From Syntrophobacter sp. DG_60 (GTDB lineage Bacteria > Desulfobacterota > Desulfofervidia > Desulfofervidales > DG-60), in assembly GCA_001304365.1 (NCBI GenBank), contig LJNA01000009.1:1-30233 (forward strand): a stretch of DNA of 30,233 bases. Direction: 5' to 3'. The notes below the pieces were generated by a model. It did not search any database and was not told the origin of the DNA. It worked only from the letters and a program-made list of their open reading frames with translations. This document shows positions 15,664 to 25,512 of the stretch, in pieces; the stretch's first letter is position 1, and every line of letters begins with the position of its first letter. Position numbers and translations under genes: made by a program.

Positions 15664-16694
15664 GAAATAGTGGAGATATTTTTGTTATTTCTGGCCCTTC
15701 TGGGGTAGGTAAAACCACGCTCTCTCAGCTGCTTTTAAAAAATGTTAACCATTTGGTGTTTTCTATTTCCTACACTACGCGACCACCGCGTCCAAATGAG
15801 AAAAATGGGATAGATTATTTTTTTGTCAGTCTACATGAATTTAAAACTATGGTGAATAAAGGAGAGATGTTAGAGTGGGCTAAAGTATATGGGCACTATT
15901 ATGGCACTTCAGCAAAGTTTATTAAAGAGGTCTTAACGAAAGGGCATGATGTGCTTTTAGACATCGATGTAAAAGGGGCAGAGCATATAAAAAAACATTT
16001 CCCTCAAGCAGTACTGATTTTTATTCTCCCTCCGTCTTTAGAGGTTTTAAAGCATAGGCTATGGCAGCGCCAAACAGAACCAGAAGAAGCATTTAAAAGA
16101 CGCCTTGAATCAGTAAAAAGAGAGATTAAAAACTGTAAAAAATTTGATCACATAGTGATAAATGAAGATCTCAAAAGTGCCTTATCAGAAATTTTGGCTA
16201 TAGTAACAGCAACAAAGGCAACAAGAAACAAAAAAATGGCCTCAGATAAAAAGGGTATTTCACGTTTAAAGAATTTTACATCAAAAGGCACTTATGTACT
16301 CATATTGGAGTTGCCTAAACAGGTATTTATTACTGTAGGAAAATTGGGGACATTTATGTTTTTGCCAGGTTTTTATGGATATGTAGGGTCTGCTCAAGGG
16401 GGGCTTTATAGACGACTCAAGAGATACTTAACACCTAAGAGAAAAAAGCGCTGGCATATTGATTATCTATTGGAAAGGGCCACTATTAAGGCAGTCGCTC
16501 TCTGTGAAGCTCCAGACCGAATAGAATGCACTGTGGCAAGTAAACTTCATCAAACATTATCCCCCATCCCTGGGTTTGGTATAAGTGATTGTATTTGCTC
16601 TAGTCATCTATATTATCACCCTATTGAAGAGTCCCTGAAGACAGAAATCATCAGGGCCTTTAGACCTTTTATATGCTCTATAATAGAGATTTAA
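15660..16694 (+). CDS. gmk: Guanylate kinase fused to a C-terminal DUF123 (GIY-YIG-like) domain
   Basis: Residues 1-185 are a complete guanylate kinase, which converts GMP to GDP: P-loop [10 protein letters not shown] (11-20), the GMP-binding [16 protein letters not shown] region (38-53), GHYYGTS (78-84), LLDIDVKGA (99-107), the lid arginines in [10 protein letters not shown] (147-156) and HIVINED (164-170). After a basic linker (about 186-208) comes a second domain of about 115 residues: GTYVLILEL (210-218), [22 protein letters not shown] (continuous at 224-245, key residues G227, G230, Y239, Y241, G243), RRLKRYL (251-257) and RWHIDYLL (264-271). That pattern is DUF123, a GIY-YIG-related family normally encoded alone or joined to endonuclease III. 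The single frame has no stop between them. The start is GTG overlapping the upstream stop. Fusion with Gmk is unusual. Confidence 0.93.
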   Translation: MRNSGDIFVISGPSGVGKTTLSQLLLKNVNHLVFSISYTTRPPRPNEKNGIDYFFVSLHEFKTMVNKGEMLEWAKVYGHYYGTSAKFIKEVLTKGHDVLLDIDVKGAEHIKKHFPQAVLIFILPPSLEVLKHRLWQRQTEPEEAFKRRLESVKREIKNCKKFDHIVINEDLKSALSEILAIVTATKATRNKKMASDKKGISRLKNFTSKGTYVLILELPKQVFITVGKLGTFMFLPGFYGYVGSAQGGLYRRLKRYLTPKRKKRWHIDYLLERATIKAVALCEAPDRIECTVASKLHQTLSPIPGFGISDCICSSHLYYHPIEESLKTEIIRAFRPFICSIIEI

Positions 16695-16704
16695 AAGACC
16701 GTTG

Positions 16705-16810
16705 ATTCGTTAAATTGTATAATCATTAAAATTTTAGAGGAAGCATTTAACGATGAATGGTTTTGCTATTCAACGAATTAAGGGATTAACTATTTAACAA
16801 GTTCACTAAT
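16705..16810. repeat. Intergenic repeat block (copy 3 of the dispersed family)
   Basis: ATTCGTTAAAT (16705-16715) and ATTTAACGATGAAT (16745-16758) form an imperfect inverted repeat. Further on, ATTCAACGAATTAAG and the segment 16788-16810 resemble the copy at 5066-5090. The block fills the gap between gmk and the metallophosphoesterase gene and reaches its ATG, so that gene has no ordinary ribosome-binding site. Confidence 0.65.
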
Positions 16811-17464
16811 ATGAAGATACTGGCATTTGGCGATATTCATGGAGAGATTCACTATATTAAAAAGATTAAACCACTTCAGCACGCCGATTGGGTAATTATT
16901 ACAGGGGATTTCACTGATATAGGGGGAGGGAAAGAAGTAGAAAGGATGTTGAAAGAAATAAGTAAATACAATAAAAATATCTTGGCGCAATTGGGCAATA
17001 TGGACAAGCCAGAAGTAGATGATTACTTAACAGGGTTGGGTATTAATTTACATGGATATGGATACAGACTTAGCGAGGACTTGGGTATCTTCGGTGTAGG
17101 TGGCTCTATCCCTACACCATTTAATACACCCACCGAGTACAGCGAGCAAGAAATAAAAAATATTGTTTATAAAGGTTATGAAATGATTAAGCATGTGCCC
17201 ATTAAGATATTGGTCTCCCATACACCCCCTTATGACACAAACACAGATATAGTGAGAGGTAGGCGACACATAGGCAGTCAAGTAATTAGAGCATTTATTG
17301 AGAAACATCAACCTCAACTTTGCCTGACGGGTCATATCCACGAGTCTAGAAACATAGATAAGATTGGCAAAACGCTTATCCTTAATCCTGGGACATTGTC
17401 AGATGGATATATTTTGGTTTATAAAGAAGGTAATGAGATAGAGGCAAAACTAGCTTCTTACTAA
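16811..17464 (+). CDS. Calcineurin-like metallophosphoesterase
   Basis: The 217-residue protein has every metal-site motif of the superfamily in order: GDIHG (7-11), GDFTD (32-36), GNMD (62-65, where many relatives have GNHD), SHTPPYDT (about 136-143) and GHIHES (about 178-183) followed by LNPG. It would bind two metal ions and hydrolyse a phosphoester; the small size fits the YfcE/archaeal-type subgroup with nucleotide or phosphodiester substrates. The gene lies 18 bases before inositol-3-phosphate synthase on the same strand, which hints at, but does not prove, a role with inositol phosphates. Its start is inside the repeat-rich leader without a clear Shine-Dalgarno. Confidence 0.87.
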   Translation: MKILAFGDIHGEIHYIKKIKPLQHADWVIITGDFTDIGGGKEVERMLKEISKYNKNILAQLGNMDKPEVDDYLTGLGINLHGYGYRLSEDLGIFGVGGSIPTPFNTPTEYSEQEIKNIVYKGYEMIKHVPIKILVSHTPPYDTNTDIVRGRRHIGSQVIRAFIEKHQPQLCLTGHIHESRNIDKIGKTLILNPGTLSDGYILVYKEGNEIEAKLASY

Positions 17465-17482
17465 AATCAAGGGAGGTTAGCA

Positions 17483-18817
17483 TTGAAAGAGGAAAAGGTT
17501 AGAAAAAAGGAGAAAATATTGCCTGCAAAGGGAAAATTAGGGGTGCTTTTACCAGGCATAGGGGGAGCAGTTAGCACTACATTTATCGCAGGAGTAGAGA
17601 CCGTAAGAAGGGGATGGGCTTTGCCCATTGGCTCCCTTACCCAACAGGGAACTATTAGATTAGGTAAGAGGAATGAAAATCGAGTGCCCAAGATTAAAGA
17701 ATTTATCAACTTGGCCTCTTTGGACCATTTAGAATTTGCTGGTTGGGACATTTATGAAGATAATCTATATCAGGCAGCATTAAAGGCAAATGTCTTAGAG
17801 AAAAGTTCATTAGAAAAATTAAGGGACTTTTTGGAAGAACTAAGGCCATATCCTGCAGTATTTAATCAAAACTATGTAAGAAATTTAGATGGAAATTATG
17901 TAAAGTCTGAAAAAGACTATTTGGATTTGATTGAGGCAATTAAGGAGGATATCTCCAATTTTAAGGAAAAAAATCAAATAGACCGCTGTGTTATAGTGTG
18001 GTGTGGTAGTACAGAAGCCTATCTAGCGCCTCAAGGAGTGCATCAATCCCTAAAAAATTTTAGGGAAGGCCTTGAGCGGAATGATGAAAACATCCCTCCC
18101 AGCATGCTTTATGCATATGCAGCAATCTCTAGCGGCATTCCTTATATAAATGGTGCCCCCAACCTTACAGTAGACACACCCGCCTTATTAGAATTGTCTA
18201 GAGAACATGAAGTACCCATTATGGGTAAAGACTTTAAGACTGGGCAAACTCTACTTAAGACCATTATTGCCCCTGGCATAAAGGCCAGGCTATTAGGACT
18301 TGAAGGCTGGTATTCTACTAATATATTAGGGAATAGGGATGCTGTAGTGCTAGATGACCCTGGCTCCTATCGCACAAAGAAAGAAAGCAAGCTCTCTCCT
18401 CTAACATATATTTTACAACCACATCTCTATCCTGAACTTTATAAAGATCTTTATCATAAAGTAACTATTCATTATTATCCTCCGCGCGGAGATGATAAAG
18501 AGGGTTGGGATTGTATAGATATATTTGGCTGGCTGGGCTATCGTATGCATATTAAGATAGATTTTCTCTGTAAAGACAGCATTCTTGCTGCCCCACTTGT
18601 ATTGGACTTAGCACTATTTATGGACTTTGCTCAAAGGGCAGGCCTTTATGGCATTCAGGAATGGCTATCTTTCTATTTTAAAAGCCCTATGTACAAAGAA
18701 GGCCTTTATCCTGAACATGACCTATTTATTCAGCTTATGAAGTTGAAGAACACATTGCGCTACTTGATGGATGAAGAACAGATTACCCATTTAGGAATGG
18801 ATTACTATATTGAATAA
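17483..18817 (+). CDS. ino1: Inositol-3-phosphate synthase (MIPS)
   Basis: The 444-residue protein has the MIPS architecture: an NAD-binding loop LLPGIGGAVSTTF near residues 22-34, NGAPNLTVDTPAL at about 224-236, GKDFKTGQTLLK at about 247-258 with the catalytic lysines, then GLEGWYSTNILGNRDA and VLDDPGSYRTKKESKLSPL. It isomerises glucose-6-phosphate to 1L-myo-inositol-1-phosphate. In bacteria and archaea the product serves inositol lipids or compatible solutes such as di-myo-inositol phosphate in thermophiles; which applies here cannot be decided, as no partner gene is nearby except the metallophosphoesterase. The start is TTG at 17483, six bases after a strong GGGAGG. Its 3' end overlaps prmA tail to tail by 35 bases. 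Confidence 0.92.
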   Translation: MKEEKVRKKEKILPAKGKLGVLLPGIGGAVSTTFIAGVETVRRGWALPIGSLTQQGTIRLGKRNENRVPKIKEFINLASLDHLEFAGWDIYEDNLYQAALKANVLEKSSLEKLRDFLEELRPYPAVFNQNYVRNLDGNYVKSEKDYLDLIEAIKEDISNFKEKNQIDRCVIVWCGSTEAYLAPQGVHQSLKNFREGLERNDENIPPSMLYAYAAISSGIPYINGAPNLTVDTPALLELSREHEVPIMGKDFKTGQTLLKTIIAPGIKARLLGLEGWYSTNILGNRDAVVLDDPGSYRTKKESKLSPLTYILQPHLYPELYKDLYHKVTIHYYPPRGDDKEGWDCIDIFGWLGYRMHIKIDFLCKDSILAAPLVLDLALFMDFAQRAGLYGIQEWLSFYFKSPMYKEGLYPEHDLFIQLMKLKNTLRYLMDEEQITHLGMDYYIE

Positions 18818-19619
18818 ACTGCTTATTAAGCATGGCTGCATACCATTTATTATCACAGTAGCTTTTTATAATCTTTAGTCCGTTTTTAAGGAAAGGAGAG
18901 ATTATTTCCTTGTAGTTTGTATTGGGAATACCAGAAACAATGAGCCATCCTTCGCTATTTAATAGTTCAATCAGTTTATTAGATATCTCCTTTAGCAGTG
19001 GACTATACAAATTGGCCAAGATGAGGTCAAATGTACCTTCTACTTTAGTTATACAACAACCAAGCACCTTTATATTTGGTAAATGATTTAGAGCTACATT
19101 TCTCTCTGCAATATTTACAGCATCATGGCTAATATCTATAGCCAGTACCTGTTTTGCACCAAGGCGTGAAGCGGCGATGGCCAAAATACCTGTCCCTGTA
19201 CCGGCATCTAAAACCAATTCTGGGCGTGGGGTAAAATCTTTATAAAGTTCGTATAGCAATTTTAGACAATAGATAGTGGTGGGATGACTTCCTGTACCAA
19301 AGGCAATAGCGGGCTCTAGGACAATAGGGATACCAGGTAGATCAAAATGAGATGGCATAATGATAAAATGGGAAAGTTTATGTTCTTTACAGTTGGGTAA
19401 AGTACGTATTTGTTTAATTAAATGTTTTTTCTTTAGTATAAAAGGGAGTTTTTCTAGTCTTTTTAAAAACTTATCTGAGTCCTTAACATAAATATTTAAA
19501 ATAAACTCATCACCTTCCTTATCCACTGCTATCCCCCCTACCTGCTGCCATAGGAAATGGTAAGTGACTTCTAATGTTGATAGTGGTACCTTTATAACTA
19601 TTTCTAACCACCTATCCAT
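18783..19619 (-). CDS. prmA: Ribosomal protein L11 methyltransferase
   Basis: The 278-residue protein has the PrmA layout: an N-terminal domain of about 90 residues that recognises L11, then a class I SAM-dependent methyltransferase domain. Motifs are AFGTGSHPTT (106-115), nearly unique to PrmA, the SAM loop LDAGTGTGILAIAA (137-150), LAIDISHDAV and LILANLYSPLL. It trimethylates ribosomal protein L11 using SAM. The start ATG at 19619 lies 60 bases after ahcY, with which it is probably co-transcribed; metK and ahcY upstream supply SAM and clear SAH. The last 35 bases overlap the inositol-phosphate synthase gene on the opposite strand. Confidence 0.93.
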   Translation of the reverse strand: MDRWLEIVIKVPLSTLEVTYHFLWQQVGGIAVDKEGDEFILNIYVKDSDKFLKRLEKLPFILKKKHLIKQIRTLPNCKEHKLSHFIIMPSHFDLPGIPIVLEPAIAFGTGSHPTTIYCLKLLYELYKDFTPRPELVLDAGTGTGILAIAASRLGAKQVLAIDISHDAVNIAERNVALNHLPNIKVLGCCITKVEGTFDLILANLYSPLLKEISNKLIELLNSEGWLIVSGIPNTNYKEIISPFLKNGLKIIKSYCDNKWYAAMLNKQFIQYSNPFLNG

Positions 19620-19621
19620 TT

Positions 19622-19675
19622 GTTAGTGTGTCAGTTTTATTTAGTGGATTTGGTAAAACTGATAAACTGGCTAAC
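19622..19675. other. Stem-loop between ahcY and prmA
   Basis: CAGTTTTA (19632-19639) is an exact inverted repeat of TAAAACTG (19654-19661), extended after an internal loop by GTTAG (19622-19626) and CTAAC (19671-19675). There is no U-tract, so it is not a typical terminator; it may stabilise or process the mRNA. Confidence 0.5.
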
Positions 19676-19679
19676 TATA

Positions 19680-22126
<2,447 letters not shown>

Positions 22127-22509
22127 TTTTTACCCCTTTAAAAAAAATTTACTAATATAAACATAGTAGCAATGAGAATGTCAAGGGAATGGAGGAGTAA
22201 ATGGTCCTGGAGATAATCCTCCTGTCAAGCCCTAATGCTAAAATCTTCACCCCGTTGAGCAATTTCAAACTAGCGATGCTATTTGTAAAAGGAACTTGCA
22301 ATGAAAAAAGTAGCCAAGCTATTTGCCAGCGCATACTCCATACTCCACGGGGCAGAAATATCAATTGAAATTGCCAATATCTAAATACCAAAACATTAAA
22401 TCAGTAAGTAGTAAAATAGTAAAGGTTAGCCAACCTAAGTTTTTTTGTCTTCTCTCTCCTGCTCCTTTGTGACCGAAGACCATCAGTGTTTAACCCAAAC
22501 TGCAGGATA
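22127..22509. other. Gene-free stretch upstream of metK
   Basis: No convincing gene is present; a 79-codon minus-strand frame at 22152-22391 lacks a ribosome-binding site and any motif. The stretch contains the metK promoter, a second TTGACA (minus strand, near 22231) and a small GGAGgattatCTCC hairpin. Known SAM or SAH riboswitch cores were looked for by eye and not found. Confidence 0.4.
22154..22184 (-). promoter_or_regulatory. Promoter of metK
   Basis: A perfect TTGACA (22184-22179) and TATATT (22159-22154, five of six) face metK with a long 19-base spacer. The -10 box is about 28 bases from the start codon, leaving a leader too short for a riboswitch. Confidence 0.45.
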
Positions 22510-22740
22510 TTACCCAGTAGATTCTTCCTTTTTCTCTTCTAGTTTCTCTTCTAGTTTCTCTTCAGCCTCCTCTTTGCGAAGCCTCTTTTCCAATTTAGAT
22601 AACAGATCGGCTGTCTTTTCCCGTAGGGAGCCTATTGACTCAACCTGATTCCTTAAATCACTTATCCCCCCAGCCCTCCGGTATGCCAAAGTAGCAATGA
22701 TAAGGGCAACAATAGCAATGATAAAGTTTAATGTAGTCAT
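22510..22740 (-). CDS. Small membrane-anchored coiled-coil protein
   Basis: The 76-residue product has one hydrophobic helix (about 5-20) followed by a strongly charged heptad-like tail (26-75) with LRNQVESIGSLREKTADLL and the repeated EEKLEEKLEEKKEE, which predicts a coiled coil. A textbook AGAAGGAGGTG sits eight bases before the ATG, supporting real expression despite the small size. No family was recognised. It lies 104 bases after the DUF502 gene on the same strand and may form the end of that operon. Function unknown; a single-pass scaffold or membrane-tethering role is only a guess. Confidence 0.7.
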   Translation of the reverse strand: MTTLNFIIAIVALIIATLAYRRAGGISDLRNQVESIGSLREKTADLLSKLEKRLRKEEAEEKLEEKLEEKKEESTG

Positions 22741-22844
22741 AACTTTTCACCTCCTTCTATTTAGAATATATTTAGCCTCTTTAAGAAATTTCTCAACTAG
22801 ATGTCCCATAGGTTAATCTCTCTAGGGAATCGACTTCCTGTCAC

Positions 22845-23456
22845 TTATTTTTCAGGTGTGATAATGCCGCCAGAGATAAGCAATTTAAAAGCATCTTCAA
22901 CAGCCATTTCTAAATACTTTAAATCTTCTTCTGGCACTAATAAATAAAAACCAGAAGTAGGGTTAGGGGTTGTAGGGATAAACACATTTATTACCTTCTT
23001 ATGAGTTTTATCTTGGATTTCTCCTTTTGTAATTCCTGTGGTAAAACCAAGGACATATAGCCCCTTTCTAGGATATTCTATTAAAACCACGCGCTTAAGA
23101 TTTGTATCTGTTTTTAAAAAAATAGTCTCTGCTAACTGCTTAGTAGCTATATAAATGCTCCGTATAAATGGAATCCTTCCTACCAATTGTTCCCATATAT
23201 CTACCAGTTTATGACCAATATAGTTTCTAGCAAGAAGACCTATAAAAAAGATTATAAAAACCAATAAAATAAAGCCCAGACCAGGTACATGGAAAGGAAG
23301 GTAAGTCTGAGGATTATACTTAGTAGGTAAGTAGTCCAAGAAGCGATCAACCAATTTAAATAAGAAAACTATCACATAAATGGTCAGAGAAATAGGGAGC
23401 AAAACCAGAAGGCCAGCCAAAAAATTGCGTTTAATAATGTCTCTAGTCTTCCCCAA
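22845..23456 (-). CDS. DUF502 family membrane protein
   Basis: The 203-residue protein has two transmembrane helices (about 13-34 and 58-76) and a conserved soluble part. Family hallmarks are FLAGLLVLLPISLTIYV, then RIPFIRSIYIATKQL near 93-107, VVLIEYPRKGLYVLGFTTG (about 123-141) and the proline/threonine-rich VFIPTTPNPTSGFYLLVP segment. DUF502 proteins are widespread in bacteria and plants but have no assigned activity. The start overlaps the end of panD by 14 bases, which implies co-translation with the pantothenate genes; a functional link is not known. Confidence 0.9.
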   Translation of the reverse strand: MGKTRDIIKRNFLAGLLVLLPISLTIYVIVFLFKLVDRFLDYLPTKYNPQTYLPFHVPGLGFILLVFIIFFIGLLARNYIGHKLVDIWEQLVGRIPFIRSIYIATKQLAETIFLKTDTNLKRVVLIEYPRKGLYVLGFTTGITKGEIQDKTHKKVINVFIPTTPNPTSGFYLLVPEEDLKYLEMAVEDAFKLLISGGIITPEK

Positions 23457-23805
23457 AGCTTACTCTTTCAATAGCATTGCCTTTATCTACTGAGATAATG
23501 ATAGGCTTATAACCTTCAATTAGTTCTTCTTCCATTAATGTGTAGGCGGCAATAATAATGGAGTCCCCTACCTGTCCCTTCCTTGCCGCAGCCCCATTGA
23601 GGCAAATTTCACCCGGTTCTCCTGGCATAGTGTAAGTGGAAAATCTCTCTCCATTAGAGATATTATAGACATGGACCATTTCATATGGCACAATTTTAGC
23701 AATTTTCATAAGTTCCCTGTCTATGGTAATACTTCCCTCATAGTTTAAATCATTTTTTGTAATATGGGCTTGATGTATCTTTGACTTCAACATAAAATAA
23801 AGCAT
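23443..23805 (-). CDS. panD: Aspartate 1-decarboxylase precursor
   Basis: The 120-residue proenzyme makes beta-alanine for pantothenate. The self-cleavage site is Gly24-Ser25 in YEGSITID, exactly the position known from the family; Ser25 becomes the pyruvoyl cofactor after cleavage. Other conserved segments are VHVYNISNGERFSTY around residues 44-58 (with the active-site Arg and Tyr) and NGAAARKGQVGDSIII at about 73-88. It starts one base after panC's stop and its end overlaps the DUF502 gene, so the three are one operon. Position of the cleavage site supports the start at 23805. Confidence 0.96.
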   Translation of the reverse strand: MLYFMLKSKIHQAHITKNDLNYEGSITIDRELMKIAKIVPYEMVHVYNISNGERFSTYTMPGEPGEICLNGAAARKGQVGDSIIIAAYTLMEEELIEGYKPIIISVDKGNAIERVSFGED

Positions 23806-23806
23806 T

Positions 23807-24655
23807 TTAGCTAACCTCTAAAATAGCATTGTCAATAAGGCGGGCCTCCCCCACCTTTACTGCTAGGGCAAGCAACACCTTATGGTTTAAATAATCTAAA
23901 TCTTTCAGAGTCTCGGGGTCACAAATTTTTACATAATCAATTTGGGTATAAGGTCTACTTTCAATGTAACTAATAATTTTTTCAATAATTGCTTTGGCAT
24001 TTTTTTGCCCATTCTTTACCAATTTTTCAGCTAACTTTAGGCTCTCAAATAGACAAAGTGCAGATTTTCTTTGTTCTACTGTAAGGTATGTATTGCGCGA
24101 ACTCATAGCCAACCCATCAGGTTCTCTAACAGTGGGGCAACCAATAATATCAATATCATAGTTTAAGTCCTTAACCATGCGTCTAATCACAGTGTACTGT
24201 TGATAATCCTTAAGCCCAAATAATGCAATATCGGGTTTTACAATATTAAAGAGCTTGGCCACTATAGTGGTTACGCCCCTAAAGTGCCCAGAGCGAGAGA
24301 TGCCACATAGGGGCTGGGTGACTTGTGCTACTTCCACATAAGTTTGATAATTTGATGGATAGATATCCTCTATTTTTGGGACAAATACCATATCTACCCC
24401 TACAGTTTCAGCAAGGGACAGGTCTCTTTTTAAATCTCTTGGATAATTTCTAAAATCCTCCCCTGCACCAAATTGGATAGGATTTACAAAGATACTAATA
24501 ATTAAAACATTGGCTAGATTCTTTCCTCTTTTCATAAGGCTTAGGTGGCCTTTGTGAAAATATCCCAGGGTGGGAACAAATGCAATTTTTTTACCCTCTT
24601 TTCTCAACTTGTTAGACAAGGTTTGCATTTCCTTTACTCTATAAATAATCTTCAT
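23807..24655 (-). CDS. panC: Pantothenate synthetase
   Basis: This ligase joins pantoate and beta-alanine using ATP in the cytoplasm. Family motifs, numbered from the ATG at 24655: TLGYFHKGHLSLM (about 29-41, with the HxGH nucleotide site), EDFRNYPRDLKRDL, CGISRSGHFRGVTTIVAKLFN, FGLKDYQQ and EPDGLAMSSRNTYL. From this start the protein has 282 residues, the usual family length. A longer frame begins with an ATG at 24721, but those 22 extra codons would run through a perfect terminator hairpin and its U-tract, so they are leader, not coding. panD follows after one base. The leader suggests attenuation control (see the promoter and terminator entries). No strong Shine-Dalgarno is visible before ATG 24655. 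Confidence 0.94.
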   Translation of the reverse strand: MKIIYRVKEMQTLSNKLRKEGKKIAFVPTLGYFHKGHLSLMKRGKNLANVLIISIFVNPIQFGAGEDFRNYPRDLKRDLSLAETVGVDMVFVPKIEDIYPSNYQTYVEVAQVTQPLCGISRSGHFRGVTTIVAKLFNIVKPDIALFGLKDYQQYTVIRRMVKDLNYDIDIIGCPTVREPDGLAMSSRNTYLTVEQRKSALCLFESLKLAEKLVKNGQKNAKAIIEKIISYIESRPYTQIDYVKICDPETLKDLDYLNHKVLLALAVKVGEARLIDNAILEVS

Positions 24656-24659
24656 AAAT

Positions 24660-24691
24660 AAAAAAAACCTTCTGGACCAAAGACCAGAAGG
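24660..24691 (-). terminator. Strong intrinsic terminator in the panC leader
   Basis: On the minus strand CCTTCTGG (24691-24684) pairs perfectly with CCAGAAGG (24675-24668) around an eight-base loop, followed at once by eight U residues (24667-24660). The U-tract ends five bases before the panC ATG. An alternative hairpin uses GGACCGAGACC (24708-24698) against GGTCTTTGGTCC (24685-24674) and would disrupt the terminator, as in transcription attenuators. Confidence 0.85.
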
Positions 24692-24730
24692 CTTTTGGGT
24701 CTCGGTCCTTTTAGGATCCAAGCAAAATAA

Positions 24731-24758
24731 AAGATAACATAATCACTGGCAATGTCAA
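24731..24758 (-). promoter_or_regulatory. Promoter of the panC operon
   Basis: Perfect TTGACA (24758-24753), a 16-base spacer and TATCTT (24736-24731) on the minus strand. Transcription would start near 24724, giving a leader of about 70 nt that contains the terminator above. This shows the terminator belongs to the panC leader as well as to the end of hsp20. Confidence 0.6.
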
Positions 24759-24783
24759 TAACTATACCAGGAATTTCCATTTT

Positions 24784-24922
24784 GGACGCAGGTGAACGCA
24801 AATAAAGGCTAACGGTTACGAAGCCCGTAAGACGATAGACGATACGGGCATCGCAAACGTAACCGATGAATGAGGATTTTGAGAAAATAGTTTTCTGCGG
24901 GTATCGGCGAAAATCTGCGTCC
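24784..24922. mobile_element. MITE-like nested palindromic element, 139 bp
   Basis: The ends GGACGCAG (24784-24791) and CTGCGTCC (24915-24922) are perfect inverted repeats. Inside, CGGTTACG (24813-24820) pairs with CGTAACCG (24858-24865) and CCCGTA (24824-24829) with TACGGG (24843-24848). No coding capacity is present. The element is richer in G+C than the flanks and sits between the hsp20 stop and the panC promoter. Target-site duplications were not identified; it could also be a REP/BIME-like structure. Confidence 0.5.
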
Positions 24923-24938
24923 TAATTTAAAGTATATT

Positions 24939-25379
24939 TTACTCTATTTTGATCTTGATTTCCTTCTTTTTTGCCTCTTCGGCCTTGGGCATGGTTATCT
25001 TTAGTATACCATCTTTATAAGAGGCTTTAATCTTATCCTCTTCTATTTTTACAGGCAGTCTAACACTCCTTACAAAGCTTCCATAGCTACGTTCCACTAA
25101 GTGATAGCTCTCCTCTTTCTCTTCTTTTTCTTGTTTTTTCTCCCCCCTAACTGTCAGTATGTCTCCACTAAGGTCAATTGAGATATCCTTAGGGTCAATC
25201 CCTGGCAACTCAGCCTTAACAACTAAGCTGTCTTTGGTCTCAGTAAGGTCTAAGGCGGGTAACCACCTTTCAAGGGGCTCTAATGCCCTCTCACCAAAGA
25301 AGCCCTCCCATAGTCTGTCCATTTCACGGCGTAATACCTCTAATTCTTTTTTTGCCCTCCATGGTATAATTTCAAACAT
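24939..25379 (-). CDS. Hsp20 / alpha-crystallin family small heat-shock protein
   Basis: The protein (146 residues from ATG 25379; upstream GTG 25388 and ATG 25385 are also in frame) is a small heat-shock chaperone that binds unfolding proteins without ATP. The alpha-crystallin domain runs from about 40 to 135: LVVKAELPGIDPKDISIDL, GDILTVRGEKK, YGSFVRSVRLP and the family signature ASYKDGILKITMP. The C-terminal IKIKIE supplies an I-x-I anchoring motif for oligomer assembly. AGAGG lies eight bases before ATG 25379 but only two before ATG 25385, so 25379 is preferred. A 10-bp perfect palindrome lies just upstream and may be its operator. Confidence 0.94.
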   Translation of the reverse strand: MFEIIPWRAKKELEVLRREMDRLWEGFFGERALEPLERWLPALDLTETKDSLVVKAELPGIDPKDISIDLSGDILTVRGEKKQEKEEKEESYHLVERSYGSFVRSVRLPVKIEEDKIKASYKDGILKITMPKAEEAKKKEIKIKIE

Positions 25380-25410
25380 AGCCATCACCTCTTTTCAAGT
25401 ATTGCTTATA

Positions 25411-25435
25411 AAAATAAATAATCACTATTTATTTT
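25411..25435. promoter_or_regulatory. Perfect 10-bp inverted repeat upstream of hsp20
   Basis: AAAATAAATA (25411-25420) and TATTTATTTT (25426-25435) are exact reverse complements separated by five bases. It lies 32 bases upstream of the hsp20 start and directly beside a minus-strand TTGACT (25442-25437), a position expected for a repressor site. It is not the CIRCE element. Confidence 0.45.
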
Positions 25436-25452
25436 CAGTCAAGAGAACACTT

Positions 25453-25512
25453 AAATATTGAAAAAAACAGGTAACTGTTTTAATATTTTTTAACCCAAAA
25501 TTATTGTATAAT
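25453..25512 (+). promoter_or_regulatory. Hairpin and -10-like box upstream of the GNAT gene
   Basis: AAATATT...AAAACAG (25453-25470) is an imperfect inverted repeat of CTGTTTTAATATTT (25475-25488). It is followed by a consensus TATAAT at 25507-25512, whose -35 region (TATTTT) is poor. The next gene starts about 120 bases downstream. Confidence 0.3.

Noticed and set aside
22152..22391. 79-codon minus-strand frame upstream of metK
   Set aside because: No ribosome-binding site, no family motif, and it overlaps the metK promoter.
22127..22509. SAM or SAH riboswitch upstream of metK-ahcY
   Set aside because: No known core motif was recognised and the likely promoter lies only about 28 bases before the start codon.
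24656..24721. 22-codon N-terminal extension of PanC, or a leader peptide
   Set aside because: It spans a perfect terminator and its U-tract, adds residues not found in the family, and has no repeated amino-acid codons typical of leader peptides.
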